This document shows, piece by piece, positions 47,293 to 55,923 of a stretch of DNA of 64,000 bases. Position numbers and translations under genes: made by a program. Source of the DNA: Streptomyces aureus (GTDB lineage: Bacteria > Actinomycetota > Actinomycetes > Streptomycetales > Streptomycetaceae). The notes beneath the pieces were generated by a model. That model did no database searches and was not told the DNA's origin. It saw nothing but the letters and a program-made list of their open reading frames with translations. The DNA lies in contig NZ_JNZD01000004.1 in assembly GCF_000725495.1 (NCBI RefSeq), positions 124,001-188,000 of the forward strand, in the 5' to 3' direction. The first letter of the stretch is position 1; each line of letters begins with the position of its first letter.

Positions 47293-48204
47293 TCAGTGAC
47301 CCTGGCCGTGCTGGCCCTGGCCCTGACCGTGCTGGCCCTGGCCCTGACCCTGCTGGCCCTGGCCCTGCTGGCCCTGGCCCTGACCCTGCTGACCCTGACC
47401 CTGCTGACCCTGGCCCTGCTGGCCCTGCTGGCCCTGCTGGCCCTGCTGGCCCTGCTGGCCCTGCTGACCCTGCTGACCCTGCTGGCCCTGCTGACCCTGC
47501 TGACCGTGCTGGCCCTGGCCACGCCCGCGGTTGTCGCCGCGCCCGCGGTCGTCACCCCGCCCGCGGTCGTCGCCGTGGCCGCGGTGGTCACGGTGGTCGT
47601 CACGCCCGGGTCCACGGTGGTCGCGGTGGTCGTCACGGCCGGGACCGCGGTGGTCACGGCGGTCGTCGCGGTCGTGGCCCCAGTTGTCCCCGTGACCGCG
47701 GTGGTCGTGGCGGCCGTGGCCGCGGTCGTCCCAGTCACGGTCGTGGAACCGGCCCCAGGAGACGCTGTCGACGAAGCGGCCGCGCTCGGTGCGCAGGGTG
47801 GCCTCGTCGGAGCGGTTGTCCCACACCTCGTTGCGGCGGTCCTGGTAGAGGTCGCGGCTGGTGTCGCGGCCGTAGCCGGTGTGGACACGAACGGTGGAGT
47901 GTGCGGCCAGGCGGTAGTGGTTGAAGGTGTAGCGGTTGCCGTCCCGGTCCGACAGCGTCCAGCCGTTCAGGTTGAGACCACGACGGCCCGAGTTGGTGAT
48001 TTCCACCCACTCCGCGTTCAGGGAACGGGCGGAGCGGTCGTCAAAGCCCGGCGCGTTGGCCTGGACCCGGCTGATCTCGACGTGCGAGCGCTCGAAGCGG
48101 GGCTCGGCGGCCGAGGCCGACACGGAGGCCGAGCCGACCAGAGCGCCGGCCGCGATGGCCGCGGCCGCCACACGGCGGGCAGTGACGGACGTGGAAAGGG
48201 ACAT
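47293..48204 (-). CDS. Secreted lamin-tail-domain protein with His/Asp/Arg and Gln/Gly low-complexity tails
   Basis: The 303-residue exported protein has a signal peptide (1-33), a lamin-tail domain (about 41-152: VEISRVQAN, LNAEWVEITNSGRRGLNLNGWTLSDRDG, YRLAAHSTVRVHTG), a charged segment of RDDHRDHRG repeats (153-228) and a final 75 residues made almost only of Gln and Gly with a few His. Lamin-tail domains occur in bacterial surface and nuclease proteins. The tail is encoded by a 9-nt repeat and should be disordered or self-associating. GAGGAG precedes ATG 48204. The signal peptide and ribosome site choose this strand over the very hydrophobic antisense frame. Confidence 0.85.
   Translation of the reverse strand: MSLSTSVTARRVAAAAIAAGALVGSASVSASAAEPRFERSHVEISRVQANAPGFDDRSARSLNAEWVEITNSGRRGLNLNGWTLSDRDGNRYTFNHYRLAAHSTVRVHTGYGRDTSRDLYQDRRNEVWDNRSDEATLRTERGRFVDSVSWGRFHDRDWDDRGHGRHDHRGHGDNWGHDRDDRRDHRGPGRDDHRDHRGPGRDDHRDHRGHGDDRGRGDDRGRGDNRGRGQGQHGQQGQQGQQGQQGQQGQQGQQGQQGQQGQQGQGQQGQGQQGQGQGQQGQGQQGQGQGQHGQGQGQHGQGH
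47297..47520. repeat. 9-nt/6-nt tandem repeat coding the Gln/Gly tail
   Basis: About 220 nt consist of ctgctggcc and ctggcc/ctgacc units, which read as GQQ or GQ in the minus-strand gene. Unit lengths keep the frame, so length variation between strains is expected. Confidence 0.9.
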
Positions 48205-48635
48205 GAAAGCTCCTCAAGGTTCGAGAGCCGGCACACCCCGTGCGGGCGTCCCTTTGGGGGAGCCCGCACGGTGCGACCCTGTGCGAGTCCCGGCCCGGTG
48301 GCCGAGGACTCATAACTTGCTGCACATCCCCGCCCATGACGGGCGACACCAGACCGCTGTTACCAATTACGGACATATCAGTTACAGGCACCTGTATATG
48401 GCCTTTAACTACGGAAAGCTGAAAAGTGATGGACTGCCCTCATCAACTCCCGCACTCCCACAGCTTTCTGACAGAAACGGGGCATCTTTCACGTCAGCAC
48501 ACGTCATCACGGGGTCACCCGAAAGTGAGTAACACGATTCCGGTCGAGGCCGTGTCGCCGGACGGTGATCCCGTCGCCGGCAGCGGGTGCCGCGCCTAGC
48601 CTGGGGCCATGCCTCCGACGCACCGGCGAGCCGTG
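48205..48635. other. 430-nt gap upstream of the lamin-tail gene, A+T-rich in the middle
   Basis: No gene is supported. The part from about 48345 to 48440 is unusually A+T-rich (gttaccaattacggacatat) and holds a 6-bp inverted repeat TACAGG-CA-CCTGTA (48383-48396). It probably carries the regulated promoter of the lamin-tail gene. At 48595-48608 TAGCCT followed 9 nt later by an ATG at 48609 resembles a leaderless start pointing into the MerR gene antisense, with no convincing protein. Confidence 0.45.
48383..48396. promoter_or_regulatory. Inverted repeat TACAGG-CA-CCTGTA, candidate operator
   Basis: A perfect 6-bp palindrome lies in the A+T-rich region about 180 nt upstream of the lamin-tail start. 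The cognate regulator is unknown. Confidence 0.45.
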
Positions 48636-49718
48636 TCAGTCGTCCAGGCGGACCGGCATCAGCAGGGAGAACGTGTGCTCGTCGTCGGGGCGCCGGATCG
48701 TGATGGGGGCGGTGGGGGCTCCGATCTCCAGGGTCAGCCGGTCGCGGGCGCCGGCGTCGAGGGCGTCCAGCAGGTAGGCGCGGTTGACGGCGACCTGGTT
48801 CAGGTCGCTCCCGCGGTCGTCGCCGAGGGTCACCTCCCCCTCGCCCGTCACCTGGAGCAGGGTGAGCTCGGCGGCGGGCTCACCCGGACCGCTCGGCTCG
48901 CCCGCGACCACCGGCCCCGTCTCCACCGCCTTCCGGAACGCCGCCGTGTCGACCGCGGCCTGGGAGCCCTCGGGGGTGTGGACGAGGCGGCGGTAGTCGG
49001 GGAACTCGTGGTCGAGGCAGCGGCCCGCCGTCTGCCCGGAGCCGCTGTCCAGCGTCACCCGGTCGCCGTCGACGGCGAACCGGACCGGTTCCCCGTCGCC
49101 GAGCAGGGCCCGCATGGCGTCCACGAGCGGAGCCGGAACGACGACCTGCACCCGGCCGCCGTCGTGCCCGCCGGTGCCCGTCCGCGCGACGGCCATCCGG
49201 TACCGGTCCGTGGCCACGACGTCGAGCGACCCGCCCTCGATGTCGAACAGGACACCGGCGAGCATCGGCAGGTCCGGGTCCCGGCCCACGGCGAAGCGGA
49301 CCGCGTCCAATGCGTCGGCGAGTCCGGGTCCGGCGAGGGACAGACGGACGACGTCGGTGCGGGGCAAAGGCATGGGTTTCTCCCTGCTGTCGAGAAGTGC
49401 TCGGAGCGCGGAGAACTCGTCACGGGCATCGGACAGACCGGCCTCCAGACGGCGCAGGTGCGCCCGCAGCAGCTCGCGAACCAGACCGGTGTCCGCACCG
49501 GACCAGCCCGCGAGCACCAGCCGGATGTCCGCGAGCGGCATGGCGGCCCGGCGCAGCCGGGCCAGCAACCGCGCCTCCTCCAACTGCTCGGGTCCGTACC
49601 AGCGGTAGCCGCTCACCGGGTCCACCCAGGCGGGGACCAGCACGCCCCCGCGGTCGTAGAACCGCAGGGCGCTCACGCTCAGCCCGCTGTCCCGGGCCAT
49701 CTCGCCAATGCTGCGCAT
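48636..49718 (-). CDS. MerR-type regulator fused to DNA polymerase III beta sliding-clamp domains
   Basis: Residues 1-70 form a MerR winged helix (MRSIGEMARDSGLSVSALRFYDRGG, SGYRWYGPEQ) and about 75-112 the dimerisation helix. Residues 125-360 look like the second and third domains of the DnaN clamp: LPMLAGVLFDIEGGSLDVVATDRYRMA (149-175), LDHEFPDYRRLV (235-246), VNRAYLLDALDA (311-322) and the C-terminus LLMPVRL (352-358), nearly identical in kind to the end of beta clamps. The N-terminal clamp domain is missing. ATG 49718 has GGAG 6 nt upstream. A promoter-twisting regulator carrying clamp domains may sense clamp-binding proteins or nucleotides; this is inference. Confidence 0.9.
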   Translation of the reverse strand: MRSIGEMARDSGLSVSALRFYDRGGVLVPAWVDPVSGYRWYGPEQLEEARLLARLRRAAMPLADIRLVLAGWSGADTGLVRELLRAHLRRLEAGLSDARDEFSALRALLDSREKPMPLPRTDVVRLSLAGPGLADALDAVRFAVGRDPDLPMLAGVLFDIEGGSLDVVATDRYRMAVARTGTGGHDGGRVQVVVPAPLVDAMRALLGDGEPVRFAVDGDRVTLDSGSGQTAGRCLDHEFPDYRRLVHTPEGSQAAVDTAAFRKAVETGPVVAGEPSGPGEPAAELTLLQVTGEGEVTLGDDRGSDLNQVAVNRAYLLDALDAGARDRLTLEIGAPTAPITIRRPDDEHTFSLLMPVRLDD

Positions 49719-49834
49719 CTCGCTCTCCACACCCGCAACCCTCGGCCCTCGACCAGGTCGAGGGTCAACCCAGCCGGGGTCCCGTCCCCGCGGCCGGGTG
49801 CGTCACGCTCGAACGCCCCTCGGCCGCGCCCGGG

Positions 49835-51895
49835 TCACGCCGGGCAGTCGGCCAGGGTTCGGGCCGTTCCCCAACGGATCATCAGATAGCCCGTACCTCC
49901 CCATTCCGCGACGGCGTAACGGGAGTAGGGCCAGGTCTCCCCCGCGCCGGCCCGCTGCCGGACCAGGGCCCGGCACGCCTCGCCCGCCGCCATGTCCGCC
50001 CAGACCGCGGCCTGCCGCTGGTTCCACATGCCGTAGTCCGACCACACGTACATCGCCGACTCTCCCGGGTCGAAGCCCAGCTTGAGCTCCGCGTTGCCGA
50101 GCACGCGGTCCGTGCCGAGCGCCGTGCGCAGGGCGTTGGTCCGCTCGATGATCCTGCGGGTTGCTCGGCCGGCGACGGCGATCTCGCCGCCGTCGGTGCT
50201 GGGGACCATGGCGTGCGCGAGACCGCGTTCGTCCGGCGTCCAGGCCGGACGGTCGGCGGACGTGTTGACGGCTCCGTCGTCCGCCGGCGCGCACCGCGCG
50301 TCGGCGAGGAAGTCGTCGTCCCACGTGACCTGCGGGTCCCGGCCAGAGGCCTCCTTCACCATGACGAAGGTGCGGTAGGGCAGTTCCGGGTGCAGCCGCA
50401 CGACGACGTCCCGCAGGGTGCGGCACATCAGGGAGGCGACCTCCGTCTCCGCGTACAGCGTTCCCGGCTCGTCCGCGGTGAGCCGGTACGAGAGGTAGAC
50501 CTCCCCGCGCGACGGGTGGAACCGCACGGCCTTCGGGGCGAGGTCGATGCCGGAGCCGAGTTCCTGGACGAGGACCCCCTGGTCGTGCAGGACCGCGCGG
50601 GCGACGTCGTGCTCGCCCTCGCCGCGTGCCGGCCTGGCCGCGGCCCAGCTGTCCGCACCGGCCGGGGCGACGCTCGCGGCCCGCTTCGGCGTCGCCGACA
50701 CCGTGGACGTCGTACGCGCGCCCGTACCGGAGGGCTGCGGAAAGTCCGCCGGGGAGGAGGCCGGCGCCGAGACGGAGGCGGCGGCCGAGGGGGCGGGAGC
50801 GGCGGAGGCGGGAACGGAGGACGCGTTCGAGGTCCCGTGCCGCCCCGACTCCGGCTTGCCGGGCATCAGGGCCACCACTCCGCCCGCCAGGCCCCCGATG
50901 ACCGCCGCCGCGACAACGGCCATGCCCGCCCAGGGCCTTCGCCCTCGCCGCACGGGCTTCGGCCAGGCCGGATCGTCGATGGGGGGCATGTCCCAGACCG
51001 CCGTGATCATGTCCTCGGCCCGCGTGAACATCGTGTCGGCGCGCATCGCCTGGACGAGCTGTGCGGCGAGGAGTTCGAAGCACTCCTCGGCGGCGTCGGC
51101 GGCCGAGGGCCGCTCCCCCGGTTCCTTGGCCAGGGCCCTGGCCACGATCTCACGCAGGGGCCTCGGTACGCCGTCCAGGTCGGGCTGACCCGATGTCACA
51201 CGGTAGGCGACCGCGTCGGGCGCGCCCGTCCCGAACGGGGATCTGCCGGTGGCCGCGTAGGCCACGAGGGCGCCCCAGGCGAACATGTCGCCCTCGGATC
51301 CCGTGGCCCCGGTCCGGTACTGCTCGGGACTGATCCAGCCCGGCGTTCCCGTGGTGGCTCCGGGGCGGGTGACCCGGGTGTCGTCGTCGCCGTGCGCGAT
51401 GCCGAAGTCCAGGACGCGGGGACCGGAGGGGGTGAGGATGACGTTCTGCGGCTTCACGTCGCGGTGCACGACACCGGCGGCGTGGACGGCCGACAGCGCC
51501 TGGGCGGTGGCGGCCGCGAAGGCGTACAGACTGGATCCGGTGACCCGGCCCTGGGCGAGCACCTGCTGCTTCAGGGTCGGACCGGCGACGTACTCGGTGG
51601 CCAGCCACGGGTTCGCGGCGTTCGCGTCGGCGGCGAGCAGCGGGATCAGGTACGGGCCGGCGACACGCGAGGACATGTCCACTTCGCGCCTGAAACGGGC
51701 CCTGAATTCGGGTTCTTGGGCCTGCGCGGGGTGAATCACCTTCACCGCCACCCGCATTCCGTCGGAGGCGACACCGGCATGGACGGTCCCCATGCCGCCG
51801 GCACCGAGACGACCGACGATCCGGTACGGACCTATTCGGGAGGGATCGCCGGCCTGAGCCGGCTGGACTCTTCCGGAGGATCCGGCTTCGCTCAC
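49835..51895 (-). CDS. Transmembrane Ser/Thr protein kinase with extracellular domain
   Basis: The 686-residue receptor kinase has a Hanks-type kinase domain (about 23-280): glycine loop GRLGAGGMGTVHAG, Lys52, HRDVKPQN at 144-151, DFG at 163-165 and activation loop ending GTPGWISPEQ. One TM helix at about 322-345 is followed by a Ser/Pro/Ala/Thr linker (to about 410) and a 270-residue outside domain with no PASTA repeats and four Cys. GTG 51895 is preferred because AAGGA lies 6 nt upstream. It senses an unknown external signal. Confidence 0.93.
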   Translation of the reverse strand: MSEAGSSGRVQPAQAGDPSRIGPYRIVGRLGAGGMGTVHAGVASDGMRVAVKVIHPAQAQEPEFRARFRREVDMSSRVAGPYLIPLLAADANAANPWLATEYVAGPTLKQQVLAQGRVTGSSLYAFAAATAQALSAVHAAGVVHRDVKPQNVILTPSGPRVLDFGIAHGDDDTRVTRPGATTGTPGWISPEQYRTGATGSEGDMFAWGALVAYAATGRSPFGTGAPDAVAYRVTSGQPDLDGVPRPLREIVARALAKEPGERPSAADAAEECFELLAAQLVQAMRADTMFTRAEDMITAVWDMPPIDDPAWPKPVRRGRRPWAGMAVVAAAVIGGLAGGVVALMPGKPESGRHGTSNASSVPASAAPAPSAAASVSAPASSPADFPQPSGTGARTTSTVSATPKRAASVAPAGADSWAAARPARGEGEHDVARAVLHDQGVLVQELGSGIDLAPKAVRFHPSRGEVYLSYRLTADEPGTLYAETEVASLMCRTLRDVVVRLHPELPYRTFVMVKEASGRDPQVTWDDDFLADARCAPADDGAVNTSADRPAWTPDERGLAHAMVPSTDGGEIAVAGRATRRIIERTNALRTALGTDRVLGNAELKLGFDPGESAMYVWSDYGMWNQRQAAVWADMAAGEACRALVRQRAGAGETWPYSRYAVAEWGGTGYLMIRWGTARTLADCPA

Positions 51896-52371
51896 TGATG
51901 GTTCCTTCGTGCGGCCTTGAACGGTCGAGCAGGCGGAGATGTGACGGGTGGTCAAGAGCGGGGCCGGGACCCGGCAGGTTGCCGCGGCATGCCTTTTGGG
52001 TGACTTCCCGTCCGGATGTTATGCGCTCACCCGCCTCCTGGGTAGAGAAACCCCTGATCAGACGGCACATTCTCACCGGCCGAGCGCCGACACGCAGGCG
52101 GATCGCACGGTGGGACCCGCGGGCGACCTGCCGCCACCTGGCACCATTTCGTTCAACTTCCGCACCGTGACTCTCCGTTACGAAAGACCGGAGGGCGGAC
52201 TCCCGCCCGCCCGGCCGCAGCGGACGGCCGAGGGGACCTGTCGGCGGCGCCCCCGTCCGTCGCGCGGATCCCGGGCCGGCCGGGGCGCTGCCCGTGCCCC
52301 CGTCCCGTTCCCGGCCGACAATGGGCGTACGGCGGGGACGGACCCGGGGAGGCGCCGGGGAAGGAACTCCC
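51896..52371. other. 476-nt divergent region between the kinase and FUSC genes
   Basis: No gene is supported; an open frame at 51898-52170 has no ribosome site or family likeness. The region should hold both promoters. A moderately A+T-rich stretch lies at about 52135-52190 (atttcgttcaacttccgcac, cgttacgaaagacc). No clear boxes or palindromes are seen. Confidence 0.4.
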
Positions 52372-54681
52372 ATGCGGAAGCGGCCCCCCTCCCCCGGTCG
52401 CGCGCGGGCCACGCGGCAGGCCGCCCGGGTCACCGCCGCGTCCGCCACCGGCTTCTACACGGCCCTGTACGTCCTGGACCGGCCGGTGGTCGCCGTCTAC
52501 GCCCTCTTCGCGCCGATCGCGCTCGGCCTCCTCTCCCCGATCCCCGGCGGTGGCCGGGACCGGGCCCGGACCGTCCTGTGCGTGCTGCCGGCGGCGATGG
52601 CGCTCACGGCCCTCGGTACGGCGCTCGCGGTGTCCACCGCCCCGGCCGTCGCGGGGATGCTGGTGATCGGCTTCACCCTCTCCTTCGCCTCCGCGTACGG
52701 GCCGGCCGCGGCGAGTGCCGTCCCGGGGCTGCTGCTCTTCTACGTGCTGGCCTGCTTCCCGCCGTACGAGCCGGACACCCTGCCGCAGCGGCTCTGCGGT
52801 CTGCTCGCCGGTGTCGCCCTGCTGGTCCTTTTCGAGCTGCTGCTCCTGCCCGCCCCACCCGTTCAGCCGTATCGCGCGCGGATCGCCGCCGCCCTGGACC
52901 TCACGGCCGCTTCGGCGCTCGCGTTCGCCCAGGGCCACCGCCACGCCCCGGAACGGGCAGGGCGGCTGCGCGAGGCGGGACGGGGGCTGCGGCTGTCGCA
53001 GGCGCCACCGGCCTCGCGTCCGACGGGGGCGGGCCGGACCGACCGTGGGCTGGCGCAGGCCGGAGCCGCCACCCGGCGGGTGCTGGACCAGCTTTCCCGG
53101 ATGGCAGAGCGGCCGGAGTCGGAGACGGCCGCCGATCCTCCGTCCGAGGAGCTGCTGCGGGGCGTCGCGGCGGCCTGCACCGCCACGGCGGCCGCGCTGC
53201 GCGGCACCCGCGCCGTGCCGGGGCCCGAGGCCCTGGAGGAGATGGTCGCCGGCTTCGTCGCGGTCCGCGGACGTCCCTCCGGCGGGCTCCACGCGGACAC
53301 CAAGGCCTCGCGGCGCCTGCTGGAATGCCGCTCCGACCTGCTGGTGACCGCGGTCTCGGCGCTGACCGTCCAGGCTGCGGTGGCCGTGGCGATCGGCGGA
53401 CGCCGGGACGCGGCGGGGCTGCCGCCCGAGCAGTTCTGGTACGCGAGGCCCTCCACGCCCAAGCTCCTGGCACTGCGTCTGAGCGGCAACCTCACCCTGC
53501 GCTCGGTGTTGTTCCAGAACGCGGTGCGCACCGCCCTGGGACTCGGCGCGGCCCGGCTCGTGGCCGGTGTCCTGGGCCTGGAGCACGGCTTCTGGGTGCT
53601 GCTCGCCGTGCTGACTCTGGGGCGTACGACGGCGGGGGCGACCTGGTCCACGGTCCGCTCGGCGGCGACCGGAACGCTGGTGGGAGCGCTGGCCGCCGGA
53701 GCGCTGATCTTCGAGGCCGGAGGCACCGTCGAGGTGTACGCCGCCGTGCTGGTACCGGCGATGTTCATCGCGTTCTCGGTGGGGCCGATCGCGGGGCCGG
53801 CCTGGGCGCAGGGGCTGTTCACCCTGGTCGTCGCCGCTGCGTTCAGCCAGCTCGCCCCGGCCACCTGGCGGCTCGCGGAGACCCGGCTGCTCGACGTCCT
53901 GGCGGGCTGCACGATCGGGCTGATCTGCGGGGTGCTGGCCTGGCCGGCCGGGGCCCATGCCGAGGTACGGCGCGGGGTGGCCGACGTGCTGCGCGCGGCG
54001 GCGCCCCTGGTGCAGGTCACCGCGTCCGCGGTGGTCCACGCGTCCGGGCAGTCGGAGTGGTCCGGCGCACCCGGCACATCCGCCGCGTCCGGCACATCCG
54101 CCGCGTCCGGGGCAGCGGGCACCTCCGGGGCAGCCGGCACCTCCGGGGCAGAGGGCACGTCAGACGGGCCTCGGTCCGGGCGTGGGACGGCCGAGGAGGC
54201 GATGCGGCTGACCCGGCACCGGCTCCGCATCGCCGAGGGTGCCTACGCGCAGTACCGGACGGAGGGCGGCCGGGACCCCGTCGACAGCGGACCGGACTGG
54301 CATCTGGCGCTCAACTGCGCCTCCCACACGGTGACCGGGTCCCACTGGCTGCCGCGCCAGGCGTACGGCCCGGCGCCGCCCGAAGCGGTCGAGTGGGCGC
54401 GGGAGTCGGCCGCGCGCCTGGCCACGGCGATGGACGGCGCGGCGGACTTCCCGCCCGGTGGCGTACGGGCGGCCCCGGTCCCCCTTCCGCACGAGGTGGC
54501 GGCCGCCGCCCCCGTGCCCGTGCTGCCCGCGCTGGTCGACATCGACACCTGGCTGCGGACCCTCGCGGCGGAGCTCACGGGGATCGGCGGAAGCGGCCCG
54601 GACGAGCCGCCGCCCGAGGCCCAGGACGACGAAAGCCATCCGGCGGCCGCTCGTCAGGCCGGTGCGCGCACGGGCAGGTGA
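52372..54681 (+). CDS. FUSC-type (aromatic acid exporter-like) membrane protein
   Basis: The 769-residue protein has two six-helix membrane bundles (about 25-160 and 375-540) separated by a soluble helical domain, the layout of FUSC/ArAE proteins such as YccS and fusaric acid resistance pumps. The second bundle has LRSVLFQNAVRTALGL and EHGFWVLLAVLTLGRTTAGATWSTVRSAATGT, a family hallmark. A Gly/Thr/Ser/Ala repeat (about residues 565-602) splits the C-terminal soluble part. AAGGAA precedes ATG 52372. The substrate may be an organic acid or lipid; no regulator is adjacent. Confidence 0.9.
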   Translation: MRKRPPSPGRARATRQAARVTAASATGFYTALYVLDRPVVAVYALFAPIALGLLSPIPGGGRDRARTVLCVLPAAMALTALGTALAVSTAPAVAGMLVIGFTLSFASAYGPAAASAVPGLLLFYVLACFPPYEPDTLPQRLCGLLAGVALLVLFELLLLPAPPVQPYRARIAAALDLTAASALAFAQGHRHAPERAGRLREAGRGLRLSQAPPASRPTGAGRTDRGLAQAGAATRRVLDQLSRMAERPESETAADPPSEELLRGVAAACTATAAALRGTRAVPGPEALEEMVAGFVAVRGRPSGGLHADTKASRRLLECRSDLLVTAVSALTVQAAVAVAIGGRRDAAGLPPEQFWYARPSTPKLLALRLSGNLTLRSVLFQNAVRTALGLGAARLVAGVLGLEHGFWVLLAVLTLGRTTAGATWSTVRSAATGTLVGALAAGALIFEAGGTVEVYAAVLVPAMFIAFSVGPIAGPAWAQGLFTLVVAAAFSQLAPATWRLAETRLLDVLAGCTIGLICGVLAWPAGAHAEVRRGVADVLRAAAPLVQVTASAVVHASGQSEWSGAPGTSAASGTSAASGAAGTSGAAGTSGAEGTSDGPRSGRGTAEEAMRLTRHRLRIAEGAYAQYRTEGGRDPVDSGPDWHLALNCASHTVTGSHWLPRQAYGPAPPEAVEWARESAARLATAMDGAADFPPGGVRAAPVPLPHEVAAAAPVPVLPALVDIDTWLRTLAAELTGIGGSGPDEPPPEAQDDESHPAAARQAGARTGR
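54071..54160. repeat. In-frame Gly/Thr/Ser/Ala repeat inside the FUSC gene
   Basis: Repeats of ggcacatccgccgcgtcc and ggcacctccggggcag encode GTSAAS and GTSGAA units. They probably form a flexible linker. Confidence 0.7.
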
Positions 54682-54830
54682 CGGGGGGCGCGGGCAGGCC
54701 GTCAAGCACGGGAAGGTGAGAGCGCGCGGGCAGGTCGGCAACGCACGGGAGGGTGAGCGTGCAGGGGGCAGACACACGGGTGAGCGTGCCGGGGGGGCCG
54801 GCGCACGGCGTGGCCCTCCGGCACGGTTCC

Positions 54831-55385
54831 TCAGAGCGTGCGCCCGATGAAGCCGAGCAGACGCGTCTGCACGTCGGCGTCCTCCGGCACCTCCACCCGT
54901 GGCCCGTACTGCCCGCTCGCGCGCAGCATCTCGTCGAGCGGCAGCATGCCCTGGAGCATCCGGTCGCACCGGGCGGGGTCGAGGCGCTCGTCCTGGCCGG
55001 TGGCGCGCGCCAGGTCCCAGGTGTGCATGAAGACGTCGGCGGTGTAGAAGCGGTCGACCGCCTGGTCCAGCGGGAGCTCGCCGATGTGCGGGTTCGACAG
55101 CGTCCGGTGGGCCGTGGCGGGGTCGTCGAGGAGGGCCTGCACCCCGTCGCTGTGCACGGTCCAGGCCTTCACGGGGTCGTCGTCCACCGACGGCCCCTTC
55201 GGCAGCTCGACCCCGGCGCCCGCTCTGAGGAAGTCGGGGAACCACTCGACCAGGTGACGCACCACGTCCCGGGCCACCCAGCCCTCGACGGGCGCGGGAT
55301 CGTCCCAGGCCCCGGGGCGCGCTCCGCGCACCCTCTCGGTGAAGCCCCCGGCCACGGTGCGGTGTTCGTCGGCTGCGCTCGTCAT
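54831..55385 (-). CDS. TIGR03086-type mycothiol-dependent/DinB-like metal-binding protein
   Basis: The 184-residue helical protein matches the TIGR03086/mycothiol maleylpyruvate isomerase N-terminal type: RHLVEWFPDFL near 43-53 and DVFMHTWDLARATGQ near 120-134, with three His (RHL, HSDG, MHTWD) that would bind a metal. Members are possible thiol-dependent transferases; the substrate is unknown. GGAAGG precedes ATG 55385. It starts 28 nt after the stop of the SRPBCC gene on the same strand, so the three genes down from ArsR form one operon. Confidence 0.85.
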   Translation of the reverse strand: MTSAADEHRTVAGGFTERVRGARPGAWDDPAPVEGWVARDVVRHLVEWFPDFLRAGAGVELPKGPSVDDDPVKAWTVHSDGVQALLDDPATAHRTLSNPHIGELPLDQAVDRFYTADVFMHTWDLARATGQDERLDPARCDRMLQGMLPLDEMLRASGQYGPRVEVPEDADVQTRLLGFIGRTL

Positions 55386-55413
55386 GATCTCAAGCCTTCC
55401 GTCCGGTCCTTCG

Positions 55414-55923
55414 TCACGCGCTTTCGCCCGGCCCGTCGCCGAGCAGTTCGTCCAGGCGCTCGTGGCCCTCGCGCACGCCCCTGCTCATCCCGCTTCTGAT
55501 CATCGCGTCCCGGGCCTCGACGGAGCCCATGAGCGACGTGGTGGTGACCCGGGTCCGGCCGCCGAGGTCCTCGAAGACGGTGGTCTCCAGGCTGACGCCG
55601 TCCGGGTGACCGTCGTAGGAGAAGGTCTGCACGATGCGCTCGGCGGGGCGCACTTCGTGGAAGACGCCGCGGAAGCCGTACTCCGTCCCGTCGTCCTCGC
55701 TGTGCACATAGCGGTACGAGCCTCCGGTGCGCGCCTCGTAGACGTCGATCCGCATCGTGAGCCGGCGCGGGCCGAGCCACCGGACGACGAGACCCGGGTC
55801 GGTGTACGCGCGGAACACCCGCTCCCGAGGGGCGTCGAACTCACGGGTGATGAGGATGGTGGGCAGCTCGGGGTCGGCCTCGATCCGTGTCTCGCGCCGA
55901 TCGCCGCCGTTCGCGGTGCTCAT
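55414..55923 (-). CDS. SRPBCC (AHSA1) family protein
   Basis: The 169-residue protein carries an AHSA1 domain: TILITREFDAPRERVFRAYTDPGLVVRWLGPRRLTM, GFRGVFHEVRPAERIVQTF and the C-terminal amphipathic helix EGHERLDELLGD. The hydrophobic cavity of the fold binds lipids or polyketide-like ligands. Its start overlaps the ArsR stop as ATGA, so the two are made together. The pairing mirrors the fused ArsR-SRPBCC protein at 31089-31883. Confidence 0.92.
   Translation of the reverse strand: MSTANGGDRRETRIEADPELPTILITREFDAPRERVFRAYTDPGLVVRWLGPRRLTMRIDVYEARTGGSYRYVHSEDDGTEYGFRGVFHEVRPAERIVQTFSYDGHPDGVSLETTVFEDLGGRTRVTTTSLMGSVEARDAMIRSGMSRGVREGHERLDELLGDGPGESA

Noticed and set aside
47164..48315. Plus-strand frame of 383 codons with a long Leu/Ala/Val-rich run that looks like a membrane protein
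   Set aside because: It is the antisense of the Gln/Gly repeat of the minus-strand lamin-tail gene. The minus frame has a signal peptide, a recognisable domain and a ribosome site; the hydrophobic run is only the reverse reading of ctgctggcc repeats.
48609..49889. Plus-strand frame starting at ATG 48609 with TAGCCT 9 nt upstream
   Set aside because: It runs antisense to the well-supported MerR-clamp gene and its product is Arg/Ala/Pro-rich without family likeness. The promoter-like motif may be chance or a remnant.
51898..52170. Possible 90-codon gene between the kinase and FUSC genes
   Set aside because: There is no ribosome site, no family likeness and an Arg/Pro-rich product. It begins inside the kinase promoter region.
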